Below are positions 1-8,514 of a stretch of DNA of 64,000 nt, piece by piece (position 1 is the stretch's first letter; every line of letters starts with the position of its first letter). Origin of the DNA: DAORHV01 sp964513925 (GTDB lineage: Bacteria > Patescibacteriota > Gracilibacteria > Peribacterales > Peribacteraceae); assembly GCA_964513925.1 (NCBI GenBank), contig CAZENR010000006.1, positions 24,508-88,507 on the forward strand, written 5' to 3'. The notes under the pieces are model-generated. The model worked only from the letters and a program-made list of their open reading frames with translations, ran no database searches and had not been told where the DNA came from. Both the position numbers and the translations under genes were made by a program.

Positions 1-2
1 AA

Positions 3-143
3 CGCAAACGGAGGCCGGATACGCGTTTCATTGGAATTTGCTTTGAATGTCAACTTGTCCCAGAAGTGCCTATGGAGGCCCACGATCAGCTTGTAGATAT
101 GGTTGTCACTTCCAGGGGGGTTGTCACGACAAAGCGCTTGTAG
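3..143 (+). CDS. possible 3' end of an upstream gene (partial)
   Basis: A reading frame is open from the left window edge to a TAG at 141-143, giving about 46 residues that include EVPMEAHDQLVDMVV and end in TTKRL. The mix of acidic and hydrophobic residues looks protein-like, but no family was recognised and most of the gene would lie outside the window. A second frame (frame 1) is also open for the first 93 bases, so the choice of frame is uncertain. The 70 bases between this stop and glyA contain a repeated CTTGTAGG (137-144 and 160-167). Confidence 0.3.
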   Translation, partial: RKRRPDTRFIGICFECQLVPEVPMEAHDQLVDMVVTSRGVVTTKRL

Positions 144-213
144 GCCACACGTTCAAACTTGTAGGATGCAAACGGGCCGTATATGCACGGTCCGCATTTC
201 CTCTCCTCTGCCC

Positions 214-1479
214 ATGCCGATCTACAATGCTCTCAAGGCCACCGACGCCGATGTATTCAACGCCCTGATGGGCGAAATGAAACGCCAGACGGACGGCGTC
301 GAATTGATCGCTTCGGAAAACTACATTTCTCCCGCGGTCATGGAGGTCATGGGATCGGTGCTGAACAACAAGTACAGCGAGGGTTATCCGGGCAAACGCT
401 ACTACGGCGGACAGGAATTCACCGACATTATCGAAAGCTTGGCCATTGAGCGCGCCAAGAAGCTGTTCAATGCAGGGCACGCCAACGTGCAGCCGCACGC
501 AGGCGCACCCGCCAACGTCGCTACGTACTTTGCACTCATGGAGCCGGGGGACACGGTGCTGGGCATGGACTTAAGCCATGGAGGTCACCTCACCCACGGA
601 CACCCCGTCACGTATCTCACAAAGATCTTCAAATTCGTCCGTTACAAGATGAAAAACGTTGAGACTGGCGAGATCGACTACGACGAAATGCGCGAGGTTG
701 CCAAAAAGGAAAAGCCCAAGATTATTTTGGCAGGCTTCTCGGCGTACCCGCGCGAAGTGAACTACGCCAAGATGAAGGCAATCGCCGATGAGGTCGGCGC
801 ATACACCATGGCCGACATGGCGCACATTGCCGGATTGATCGCCGGCGGAGTGCTGCGAAATCCATTCGATGACGGTTTCGACATCATCACTTCCACCACG
901 CACAAGAGTCTGCGCGGACCGCGCGGCGGATTGATTATGTGCCGCGATGCAGAGCTGGGCAAAAAGATCGACAAGTCGGTATTCCCGGGTTTCCAGGGCG
1001 GACCGATCATGCAAATGGTCGCAGGCAAGGCGGTTGCATTCGGCGAAGCGCTCAAGCCTGAATTCCGCGACTACGCCAAGCAGATCGTCGCCAACAGCAA
1101 GCGCATGGCCAAGTTCTTCATGGATAAGGGCGCGAAGTTGATCACCAACGGAACCGACAACCACCTCATGCTGATCGATTGCGTGGCGTCTTGGGGCCTT
1201 GGCGGTGGAGAAGTAGAGCACGTGTTGGATCGCGTCGGCATTACACTGAATAAGAACATGATCGCCAATGACACCCGCAAACCCATGGATCCCTCGGGCA
1301 TTCGCCTGGGCACCCCGGCGATCACGACGCGTGGCATGAAAGAAAAAGACATGGATACCCTTGGAGCTTTCATGCTGTCCGCCATTGAGAAGCGCAAGGA
1401 CGACGCGGCAATCGCAAAGCTGCACAAAGAGGTGGTGGCCTTCTGCCGCACCTTCCCTGTTCCGGGCGTCACGGCATAA
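214..1479 (+). CDS. glyA: serine hydroxymethyltransferase
   Basis: Cytosolic PLP enzyme that interconverts serine and glycine while loading the one-carbon unit onto tetrahydrofolate. The 421-residue product is full length for the family. Visible landmarks are the N-terminal ELIASENYISPAV, the SEGYPGKRYYGG substrate loop, DLSHGGHLTHG, and TSTTHKSLRGPRGG with the lysine that binds PLP. The frame stays open upstream to 103, but homology begins at the ATG at 214, just after a pyrimidine-rich stretch (201-213). No Shine-Dalgarno sequence is present. dgkA follows 11 bases downstream, so glyA, dgkA and uppP probably share a transcript. Family assignment is secure. Confidence 0.97.
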   Translation: MPIYNALKATDADVFNALMGEMKRQTDGVELIASENYISPAVMEVMGSVLNNKYSEGYPGKRYYGGQEFTDIIESLAIERAKKLFNAGHANVQPHAGAPANVATYFALMEPGDTVLGMDLSHGGHLTHGHPVTYLTKIFKFVRYKMKNVETGEIDYDEMREVAKKEKPKIILAGFSAYPREVNYAKMKAIADEVGAYTMADMAHIAGLIAGGVLRNPFDDGFDIITSTTHKSLRGPRGGLIMCRDAELGKKIDKSVFPGFQGGPIMQMVAGKAVAFGEALKPEFRDYAKQIVANSKRMAKFFMDKGAKLITNGTDNHLMLIDCVASWGLGGGEVEHVLDRVGITLNKNMIANDTRKPMDPSGIRLGTPAITTRGMKEKDMDTLGAFMLSAIEKRKDDAAIAKLHKEVVAFCRTFPVPGVTA

Positions 1480-1490
1480 CCCTCACGCAC

Positions 1491-1892
1491 ATGCGACGAA
1501 GTTACCGCAGTTTCCGCTACGCCATGGAAGGCCTGACGCATGCCGTATCCACGGAGCGTAACCTGCGTCATTTCGTCATATGTTACGGCGGGGTGCTGGC
1601 GGCAGGGCTCGGCTTCGGCATTGGGCCCTGGGAATGGATGGCAATCATCGGAGCTGGTGGCACATTTATCGCGGTTGAGCTGATCAATACCGCATTCGAA
1701 CGCGTGGTGAATGCCTGCGACGAACTGTACCGCAAACAGGGACGGAATCACCATGATGCACTCAAGCAAACCAAAGATGTTGCCGCCGGTGCGGCGCTTG
1801 TCACCTTGGTGGCCGCAGTGCTGGTCATTTCCATCGTCTTCTATCCGTACATGCAAACGCTGGTGCAGAACTTCCTGTATCGCGCTGCATGA
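1491..1892 (+). CDS. dgkA: diacylglycerol/undecaprenol kinase family protein
   Basis: Small integral-membrane kinase of 133 residues. By family it phosphorylates undecaprenol (Gram-positive type) or diacylglycerol, feeding the lipid carrier used for cell-wall and surface polysaccharide export. The family signature ELINTAFERVVN and the following KDVAAGAALVTLVAAVLV transmembrane segment are visible, and there are three hydrophobic segments in all. Its stop overlaps the uppP start by 4 bases (ATGA), which indicates translational coupling. Because the neighbour dephosphorylates undecaprenyl diphosphate, undecaprenol is the likelier substrate. That substrate choice is inferred from context. Confidence 0.9.
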   Translation: MRRSYRSFRYAMEGLTHAVSTERNLRHFVICYGGVLAAGLGFGIGPWEWMAIIGAGGTFIAVELINTAFERVVNACDELYRKQGRNHHDALKQTKDVAAGAALVTLVAAVLVISIVFYPYMQTLVQNFLYRAA

Positions 1893-2659
1893 CGATGCTG
1901 CAAGCGATCATTTTAGGCGTTGTTGAAGGAGTTACGGAGTTTCTGCCCGTGTCGTCCACGGCGCATCTTGTCCTTGTGGCCAAGGCGCTTGGCGTGACGC
2001 AGACGGAGTTCGCAAAGACATTCGAAATCGCAGTGCAATCCGGTGCCATTTCCGCCGTAATCGTTCTCTACGGCAAAAGACTGCTCACAGACAAGCAGAC
2101 AATCCTGAAAGTCATTGCGGCGTTTTTGCCTACGGCGGTCATAGGTTTACTGGCGCACAGCATCATAAAACACGTGTTCTTGGAAAGCACCGAGATCATC
2201 GTGACTGCGTTGGCTCTGGGTGGAACCGTGCTGATCGGCTTCGAACTGCTGCAGAAACGTCAACAGGTTGCGCAAATAGATCTTCGTGCAATATCGCTAA
2301 AACAAGCCGTACTGATCGGCGTTTGCCAGTCGCTGGCGGTTATTCCTGGCGTCTCGCGCGCTGCGGCAACAGTTATCGGCGGCATGCTGATGGGCATTCC
2401 ACGCGCAACGATCGTGGAATTTTCGTTCCTGCTCGCGGTACCCACCATTTTGGCGGCAAGCATTCTGGACGTCGCAAAAACAGGCGCAACATTCTCTGGT
2501 GCCGAGTGGCAATTGCTCACAGTAGGCTCCATTACGGCATTCATCGTCGCAGCTGTCGTCATACGTTGGTTCGTGCGGTTTATCCAGCACCATACGTTCA
2601 TCCTCTTCGGCATCGAACGTATTGCCATTGCAGCAGCTGCGTTTGCGTTGCTTCGCTGA
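1889..2659 (+). CDS. uppP: undecaprenyl-diphosphatase
   Basis: Membrane phosphatase of 256 residues that turns undecaprenyl diphosphate into the monophosphate, recycling the carrier for peptidoglycan and other surface polymers. The BacA/UppP signatures are clear: EGVTEFLPVSSTAHL near the N-terminus and PGVSRAAATVIGGMLMG in the middle, with about seven hydrophobic segments. It begins inside the last codons of dgkA and ends just before a terminator hairpin. The gene pair handles opposite steps on the same lipid carrier. Confidence 0.96.
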   Translation: MTMLQAIILGVVEGVTEFLPVSSTAHLVLVAKALGVTQTEFAKTFEIAVQSGAISAVIVLYGKRLLTDKQTILKVIAAFLPTAVIGLLAHSIIKHVFLESTEIIVTALALGGTVLIGFELLQKRQQVAQIDLRAISLKQAVLIGVCQSLAVIPGVSRAAATVIGGMLMGIPRATIVEFSFLLAVPTILAASILDVAKTGATFSGAEWQLLTVGSITAFIVAAVVIRWFVRFIQHHTFILFGIERIAIAAAAFALLR

Positions 2660-2676
2660 AATTGCGCACACAAAAG

Positions 2677-2706
2677 AAAAGGACCGCTGTGCGCGGCCCT
2701 TTCTTT
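2677..2706. terminator. bidirectional rho-independent terminator
   Basis: Imperfect inverted repeat with A-rich and T-rich flanks (AAAAGG-CCGC / GCGG-CCTTT). It sits between the converging ends of uppP and the SLH surface protein gene, so it can serve both strands. Confidence 0.75.
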
Positions 2707-2721
2707 CGGCAATGCCGATGA

Positions 2722-4191
2722 CTACTCGTTGATGGTAAGCGTTGCGTTGCTTGGGTCGCTGAGCGTAACGCCGTTGCTCGGCGAGTTCAGCTGCAAGAGC
2801 ACCGTCTCTCCGCTGTCGGAAATGGAGTCGTTCACGACCGGAATGGCAAAAGTCTTGTTCGTTTCGCCAGCCAAGAAGTTGAGCGTGCCGCTGGTGACGG
2901 TGTAGTCAGTACCAGACAAGGCGCTGCCGCCGTTGGTGGTGTAGTTCACGGTTGCCGGGAATACGTTTCCAATGCGCTGCACGTTAATGTACGCCTTGCC
3001 TGCGTTTTCGGTTACTGCATAGGTAGCGGAAGAGAACTTGAACGATCCGCTGCCGGAAGCGCTCATGGACTCATCGTCATTGATGATGAGCTTTGCACTT
3101 GCAGGCGTCACGATGCTGGCACTGTTCGTAGGATTGCTAAGCGTCAGGTTCAAGCGACGGCTTCCATCGATATTCCCGTTGTTGGAAACGGAAACGACGA
3201 ACGTCTTTGTTGTTTCATTTGCTGCGAAGTTCAAGGTGCCGCCTGCTGAGGTGTAGTCCACGCCGGAAGTAGCGGTGTCGTTACTTGTAGCGTATGTCAC
3301 ATCTGCTGCGGTGGTAGTTACGCCGCTGCGCACCACGGTAATGGTGATGCTGCCCTTGTTCTCGTACACGGTGTACTCACTGGCGCTATAGGCAAACTGA
3401 GGACCCGTTGCCGCAGCACTGGAAGAACTGGAGGAAGAGGACGATGTCGCATTGGGATCGGTGATATTGACCACCGAAGTCGATGGGCTGTCTAGCGCAC
3501 CACCGCCGGTGATGTTCTTCAGCACCAAATTCACGGTCCTGGTGCCACTGGCGGAAGTGTTGTTGTAGATCTTCATCTTGATGCGCTTATCGTTTTCCTT
3601 GTTTGCAAAGGTAATCGTGCCTTTGAGCGGATCGTAATCCTTGCCCGCAATGGCAGTGCCGCCGCTGAATGCGTAATCGACGGTGACAGTACCCTTGTTT
3701 TCTCCAAGACGGACGATGCGAATTTCCACGTCGCCAGTGGCGGAATTCTTCTCCACGTTGTACTCACGCTGGCTGAAATGGACGAATCCCGCGGAAGTGT
3801 AGGAAGGAGCAGAGGAGCTCGAAGAGGAAGAAGAGCTGCTGCTGGAAGAGCTGCTGGAACTGGAGGAGGAAGACTTGCTGGAAGAACTGGAAGAAGCAAC
3901 CTCAACGTTGCCAGCAAGCTTGGTGTACAGACGATCCAGGAGCACGGCTGCCTCTGCGCGAGTCAGAGTGCCGTTTGGATCGAACTGGGTAGCGCTCTTA
4001 CCCTTAATGATGCCGAGCGAATACATGCGCCCGATTGCGGCATTGGCGAAGTGATCGGACGGAACGTCGGAGAAAATAGCCGAACCGCTGATAGCGGCCA
4101 CGGCAATGCCGGAAACGGCTACACCGGCGACAATGCCGGAGGCAAACGCAAGCGGAACACGCTTACGAAGCAAACGGAGAACGGTACGCAT
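2722..4191 (-). CDS. exported SLH-domain protein with serine-run linkers and Calx-beta repeats
   Basis: Predicted cell-surface protein of 489 residues. The N-terminus is basic followed by a hydrophobic stretch (LAFASGIVAGVAVSGIAVAA), typical of a signal peptide. One SLH motif follows (FSDVPSDHFANAAIGRMYSLG ... RAEAAVLLDRLY), normally used to bind secondary cell-wall polymer. A run of more than 25 serines then leads to three Calx-beta-type modules, each with a FVHFSQREYNV- or FAYSASEYTV-like start and a G-x-DY core, separated by a second serine run. The start chosen is the ATG at 4191, because the 34 residues before it in the frame look non-coding. The pre-start sequence is C/T-rich. The role may be adhesion or envelope structure, and no ligand can be named. 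Confidence 0.85.
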   Translation of the reverse strand: MRTVLRLLRKRVPLAFASGIVAGVAVSGIAVAAISGSAIFSDVPSDHFANAAIGRMYSLGIIKGKSATQFDPNGTLTRAEAAVLLDRLYTKLAGNVEVASSSSSSKSSSSSSSSSSSSSSSSSSSSSAPSYTSAGFVHFSQREYNVEKNSATGDVEIRIVRLGENKGTVTVDYAFSGGTAIAGKDYDPLKGTITFANKENDKRIKMKIYNNTSASGTRTVNLVLKNITGGGALDSPSTSVVNITDPNATSSSSSSSSSAAATGPQFAYSASEYTVYENKGSITITVVRSGVTTTAADVTYATSNDTATSGVDYTSAGGTLNFAANETTKTFVVSVSNNGNIDGSRRLNLTLSNPTNSASIVTPASAKLIINDDESMSASGSGSFKFSSATYAVTENAGKAYINVQRIGNVFPATVNYTTNGGSALSGTDYTVTSGTLNFLAGETNKTFAIPVVNDSISDSGETVLLQLNSPSNGVTLSDPSNATLTINE

Positions 4192-4297
4192 ACGAGATGG
4201 AAAAAGGGGGAAGACGTATTGACGACGCAGTATGCGAAAATACCTTACAAAAAAGCAATCGACAGAGGGCGCAAGCCGTGTCGTGCTTGGCAAAACG

Positions 4298-7117
4298 CTA
4301 CTTTGCGCCCTGTTGCGGCTTCTTGGGCTTTGCGCCGGGGTTTTGGGGCTTTGGCTGGATAGGCGCCTGCGCAGCGGCAGGGGTGGCGGAAGCCGGAACT
4401 CCCGCCTTTTTTGCGGCGGCTTCCTGCATTGCCTTGCTTGGCGGAGGCACGCCGCCGCTGTTCTTCAGCTTTTGCTCCAAATCGGCCATTTTACCCTTCT
4501 CTTCCTGGCTTAGCGGTTCGGACAGGGCCTTTTTGCGGAGGGCGTTGAAGTCATTCGTCCACATTTCGCGGTCGCGCCAGGCTCGGTAGGCCTCAAGCGT
4601 CATCCCTTTTTTCTTTGCCTTGTCGCGCTCCTCAACTTCCTTCTCCTTCATTTTGGCATCGGAAACGGCCAGCTTTCTGTTCTCGTTGGCGCTTTGCAGC
4701 CAGCGACCTATCTTCTCTTCCACCACAGACCGCTTTTCGGCGTAGCGCTCGCGGGACATGCGTCGGATGATATCCACGCGCTTGGGATCCTGATCCAGCT
4801 TGGGTGGCGGCAGCGTGGAAACCGAGAACGGCTTGCTCGGCATGCCGTTGATCATGAGTCGCATGTACGCGTGATACTTGGGAAGGGACAGAATGTCCTT
4901 CGGCTCGATCATTTCCTCAAATTGCAGCGCCAGTTCTTCCGCGTCTTCGGCGCCGACCTGGAACGACACCATGGAACCGACGTTACCGAATACGGCATCG
5001 CGCAGGGCGGTGCTGTTATCGCCAATGGTGAGCTGGCCGATGTACTGGTTTGCAAGAGTCAGTGCCAGGCGGTACTTGCGGGCCTCGGACAGAATTGTTG
5101 CAAACGATTCCGTGGCGAAGTTCTGGAATTCGTCCACGTACAAGTAGAAGTCTTTGCGGTCTTTTTCGGGAATGTCGGCACGGCTCATGGCATCCAGCTG
5201 GAATTTGGTCACAAGCATGGAACCCAAGAACGCAGAGTTATCTTCGCCCAGATTTCCTTTGCTCAAGTTCACCAGCACAATTTTCCCGCTATCCATTGCC
5301 TCGCGGACATTCAGCTTGCTGTTCACCTGCCCGACGATGTTGCGAATGATGGGTACGCTCAGCAGCTGGCCGATCTTGTTTTGAATCGCGGCAATGGCTT
5401 CGGTGCGGTACTTCTCGGTCCAGCCTTCGTACTCGTCCTGCCAGAAGCTTTTCACGAGATGATCGCGTACATGCTCCACGGTCTTGCGTCGGAAGACGTC
5501 GTCGGCAAACATGCGAAGAATGCCCAGCATCGAATTCCCCTGCGTTTCGATGAGAGCAAGCAATGCATTGCGCAGAATGTGCTCCATGCGCCCGCTCCAT
5601 ACGTCCGGCCAGAGCTTGGTAAATACGCTCATTAACCCCGAGGCAACCAGCGGATACTGGTCGGGATTGGGGCAGGACAACATGTTGAAGGACAGCGGAA
5701 AGTCCTTATCGGCCGGACTGAACAGCACAACGTCGTTTGTACGGTTTGCCGGAATGAACTTTAGGCAAGCTTCGATCAAGTCTCCGTGCGGGTCGATAAC
5801 GCCCACGCCCTTTCCGGCAAGCACGTCGGAATAAATCATGTTTTCCAGCAAGGTGGACTTACCCATGCCCGTTTTACCGATGATGTACATATGCCTGCGA
5901 CGGTCATCCGGACGAATGCCGAATTGTGTGCGATGCCCGCGAAACACGGCTTCGCCAAGCACGGTAAGCGATGCGGCATCCTCGTCTTCCACCGTTGGCA
6001 AATCCACAGGGGGCTGCAGTTTCTTGCTTACCACCCAGTCGATGTTCGGCGTGCGCACCAGTAAGCTGGGCGGGTGCCAGAGCGTGGCAATTTCTTCTGC
6101 CGAGAGCAGGTATGGGTTGCGCTGGAATCCGGTCGGGAATGACTGAGAGGACTTGATCACGCCTTCTTTGAAGCCGTTTAAATGCGGTAACGAAAACTGG
6201 CGGAAACTGGATTGGATTTCGTGAAGTTTTGCCTCTGCGGAGGGGCGAGTTTCGGTTTTGGCGACAATGGAGAGGCGGACATTACCGACAAACAACAGAT
6301 GATTGACCTTGTCGGCTATTGCACCTAGCGATGTCTCGCTGTCGTGGTTGCGCTTGGTGGTGTACTCCTGGGCGTAGTCTTCCGCATCGGAAGAAGCGGC
6401 GCCTCCGTCTTCGGAAAGCATGATATCCGACAGGTTAGGGACGAAAGAGAACCAGGCGCGGAAACCGCCCATAACAATGTTCAGCGGTAAGAATGCCCAC
6501 CAGCGCCAGCCGCGCGCCAGGTGTACGCGGCAGAACAACTTACCGTACCAACTCCACTTTGCGGAAAAGCCCTTGGATAGAAGCGGCAGAAACTTCAGCG
6601 TACGGGTACGGAACTTCCGCTTGGTACCGTCGAACGGCTGGAACACCAGCTGAATATGTCCACGCATGTGCGCATCCGGATAGCGCAGCAAAATGGACGT
6701 CATGCTGGCTATGGGATCTATGGTCTGGCGGCTGAGCAGGTCATCGAACTGCGGATGACGCTTGATGGGATAGACTTCCGGATCGGTAAATTCCAAATCG
6801 GTGAAGAAGACGGACTCCCCCGCCTTTGGCTCGAAGATATCCGCGGGAACAGGTTCGATATCGATGTCCGGATACTGTGCATACAGCTGGCTCTCAATGA
6901 GCCCGGCGGCGGCGCGGGTGCAACGAGCAAAGAAGCAGACCTTCCCCTGGTAGAAGCCGATTTCCAGGCCCACAATGCCGTCCGCGCCCTTGAGGTAATG
7001 CATGGCAGAAATAGCGGGTTCCATGAGAATGGGCCCGCGGTTGCCCGTTTTATCCTCCGGATCCGGCAATGCCGGACGGATGCGCATCAGCACGATTTCT
7101 GTTGGGTTTGGGGACAT
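4298..7117 (-). CDS. VirD4/TraG-like AAA ATPase (type IV secretion coupling-protein family)
   Basis: A 939-residue protein. Residues about 1-230 are a divergent N-terminal region with a hydrophobic, tryptophan-rich patch near 186-228. The ATPase core carries Walker A IIGKTGMGKSTLLENM (about 412-427), DPHGDLIE, Walker B FYLYVDEFQNF and the ARKYRLALTLANQYIGQL helix typical of VirD4/TraD coupling proteins. The tail is lysine/glutamate-rich, probably coiled coil, and ends in proline/alanine/lysine repeats. Family members pump DNA or protein through conjugation machinery. Here no relaxase, VirB4 or pilus gene is nearby. It lies 23 bases after hrcA on the same strand, so co-transcription is possible. 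The function in this organism is unknown. Confidence 0.85.
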   Translation of the reverse strand: MSPNPTEIVLMRIRPALPDPEDKTGNRGPILMEPAISAMHYLKGADGIVGLEIGFYQGKVCFFARCTRAAAGLIESQLYAQYPDIDIEPVPADIFEPKAGESVFFTDLEFTDPEVYPIKRHPQFDDLLSRQTIDPIASMTSILLRYPDAHMRGHIQLVFQPFDGTKRKFRTRTLKFLPLLSKGFSAKWSWYGKLFCRVHLARGWRWWAFLPLNIVMGGFRAWFSFVPNLSDIMLSEDGGAASSDAEDYAQEYTTKRNHDSETSLGAIADKVNHLLFVGNVRLSIVAKTETRPSAEAKLHEIQSSFRQFSLPHLNGFKEGVIKSSQSFPTGFQRNPYLLSAEEIATLWHPPSLLVRTPNIDWVVSKKLQPPVDLPTVEDEDAASLTVLGEAVFRGHRTQFGIRPDDRRRHMYIIGKTGMGKSTLLENMIYSDVLAGKGVGVIDPHGDLIEACLKFIPANRTNDVVLFSPADKDFPLSFNMLSCPNPDQYPLVASGLMSVFTKLWPDVWSGRMEHILRNALLALIETQGNSMLGILRMFADDVFRRKTVEHVRDHLVKSFWQDEYEGWTEKYRTEAIAAIQNKIGQLLSVPIIRNIVGQVNSKLNVREAMDSGKIVLVNLSKGNLGEDNSAFLGSMLVTKFQLDAMSRADIPEKDRKDFYLYVDEFQNFATESFATILSEARKYRLALTLANQYIGQLTIGDNSTALRDAVFGNVGSMVSFQVGAEDAEELALQFEEMIEPKDILSLPKYHAYMRLMINGMPSKPFSVSTLPPPKLDQDPKRVDIIRRMSRERYAEKRSVVEEKIGRWLQSANENRKLAVSDAKMKEKEVEERDKAKKKGMTLEAYRAWRDREMWTNDFNALRKKALSEPLSQEEKGKMADLEQKLKNSGGVPPPSKAMQEAAAKKAGVPASATPAAAQAPIQPKPQNPGAKPKKPQQGAK

Positions 7118-7140
7118 GAAACGAAAATGAGACTGAATCC

Positions 7141-7851
7141 TTAGGCATCCCTCAGCATGCTCGCGACCATGTCGAGAGCGACGGTGTTGTACGCGTAGTC
7201 CATGCGCGTGGGACCGAGGATGCCAATGACGCCGTATTGATCGCGAATTTGATAGCGCGTCACCATCAGCGAACAGCTTTCGATGCTCTGTGACAAATGC
7301 TTCTCGCCAATGACATAACTGACCTTGTCCCCCACCTCGATTTTGGAAAGCAGGTCCGTAAGGCCTTGTTCCAACACTTCCACAACACCGCTCATCAGCT
7401 TGGCATCGTGCTGAAACTCCGGTTGCCGTAAGGCATTGCTCAGCCCCATGTAGTACACACGGTCACGGTGCGGCACCGTGGCGAAGCTCACGTTCTGGAT
7501 CATGTGCGCAAGCAGCGCTACAGCCTCGTAGGCGCGCTCACGGTCTTTGTTCTGAAAGTACTGTTCGCGCAGCTTTTCAAAGCGACCGCGAACGGCGCGC
7601 TCCGCCTCGCCCGGCTTCATGAATTCCTGTACGTAGAGGCGATACCCCTTCACCGTGGGAATGCGTCCGGCGGAAATATGCGGCTGAGCCAGAAATCCTT
7701 CATTCTCCAAGAACGACATTTCAGCACGAATGGTGGCCGAAGATACGGGAAATTCGCTGCTTTCCAGCAACCGCTTCGAACCCACCGGCAGAGCCGTCTG
7801 AATAAATTGGTCGATGATGGCCTGCAAGAGCTTGGCTTGCCTGCTGTTCAT
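7141..7851 (-). CDS. hrcA: heat-inducible transcription repressor HrcA
   Basis: DNA-binding repressor of chaperone operons in the HrcA/CIRCE system, 236 residues from the chosen start. The N-terminal winged helix is recognisable (NSRQAKLLQAIIDQFIQT, PVSSATIRAEMSFLENEGF, QPHISAGRIPTVKGYRLYV). The C-terminal part contains the usual GVIGILGPTRMDYAYNTVAL block. Two in-frame ATGs lie at 7857 and 7851. A TATACT box at 7864-7859 would start transcription close to the second one, so 7851 is chosen. No CIRCE element (TTAGCACTC-N9-GAGTGCTAA) is visible here and no groE or dnaK genes are in the window. The targets therefore lie elsewhere. Confidence 0.93.
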   Translation of the reverse strand: MNSRQAKLLQAIIDQFIQTALPVGSKRLLESSEFPVSSATIRAEMSFLENEGFLAQPHISAGRIPTVKGYRLYVQEFMKPGEAERAVRGRFEKLREQYFQNKDRERAYEAVALLAHMIQNVSFATVPHRDRVYYMGLSNALRQPEFQHDAKLMSGVVEVLEQGLTDLLSKIEVGDKVSYVIGEKHLSQSIESCSLMVTRYQIRDQYGVIGILGPTRMDYAYNTVALDMVASMLRDA

Positions 7852-7858
7852 ACTCATG

Positions 7859-7864
7859 AGTATA
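7859..7864 (-). promoter_or_regulatory. -10 box of hrcA (leaderless type)
   Basis: TATACT on the minus strand, followed by 7 bases and the ATG at 7851. This spacing leaves no room for a ribosome-binding site. Confidence 0.6.
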
Positions 7865-8102
7865 GCACAAAACTCGACTTTGGGCGAACTGCTGCGCACA
7901 AGGGCGACACAGCGTATCTACCATGCGTCATATTCCGCTGCAAAAACATACGATGCATCTTTCCGCATCATTGATTGCCAAATATCCACCCCCATCGCTC
8001 GTTACAGTACGTACGACAAGAATTTCGGCAATCTACTACCCATGCCGCATTTTGCCCGCGGGCTTCAACGGCACGATCTCAACGCGCATTGCAACCGGAG
8101 GG

Positions 8103-8390
8103 CTACCCCTTCTTCTTGACCTTCGGACCGGTTGGCTTGGCCTTGCGAGCCTCCTCGATAGCGGCAACCTCTGCCTTCCTGCTCTTGGAAGCCTCCTGCA
8201 CCTTGCGGAAGCGATCGACACGACCGGAAGACATGATGCCGCGGTACTCACCGGTGTAGACGGGGTGGCAGTTGCCACACACTTCTACTTGCTGGTCCTT
8301 TACGGTGCTTGCAATGGCGTACACGGCACTGCACGACACGCAGGTCGTCTTGGCATCCTTGTGTACCTTTGGGTGGAAATCCTTCTTCAT
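8103..8390 (-). CDS. rpmE: 50S ribosomal protein L31
   Basis: Ribosomal protein bL31 of 95 residues, longer than the usual 70 or so because of a lysine/alanine-rich C-terminal tail (RKAEVAAIEEARKAKP). The zinc-binding form is indicated by CVSC (about 18-21) and CGNC (about 38-41), followed by HPVYTG. A TACAAT box lies 9 bases before the ATG, so the transcript is probably leaderless. It lies between gyrA and hrcA and is probably transcribed alone. Confidence 0.93.
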   Translation of the reverse strand: MKKDFHPKVHKDAKTTCVSCSAVYAIASTVKDQQVEVCGNCHPVYTGEYRGIMSSGRVDRFRKVQEASKSRKAEVAAIEEARKAKPTGPKVKKKG

Positions 8391-8399
8391 AGCCGGTGC

Positions 8400-8405
8400 A
8401 TTGTA
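8400..8405 (-). promoter_or_regulatory. -10 box of rpmE (leaderless type)
   Basis: TACAAT on the minus strand, separated by 9 bases from the rpmE ATG at 8390. Confidence 0.5.
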
Positions 8406-8467
8406 GACCTTCCAAGAAAAGATGCAACCCTAGTTTTCACCATACCTGCCAGTTCAACTGCCGGTAC

Positions 8468-8490
8468 GCAAAAGCGGCCTTTCGGCCGCC
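8468..8490 (-). terminator. terminator of gyrA
   Basis: On the minus strand a GGCGGCC-GAAA-GGCCGC hairpin is followed by TTTT, just after the gyrA stop. Confidence 0.8.
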
Positions 8491-8514
8491 TAGCGAACAT
8501 TTGCATGGATGAAC

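Noticed and set aside
571..1425. Long antisense open frame inside glyA
   Set aside because: It lies opposite a certain gene, is histidine/arginine-rich with no domain, and has no promoter. It is a shadow frame of GC-biased codons.
3430..3900. CRISPR-like or tandem DNA repeat
   Set aside because: The repetitive bases are serine codons of a protein linker. There are no spacers or repeats of constant length.
4694..5635. 313-codon plus-strand frame opposite the VirD4-like ATPase
   Set aside because: The minus-strand frame contains intact Walker motifs over the same bases.
7840..7930. CIRCE operator at hrcA
   Set aside because: Only a short palindrome (ACTCATGAGT) overlapping the start codons is present. 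The TTAGCACTC-N9-GAGTGCTAA element is not.
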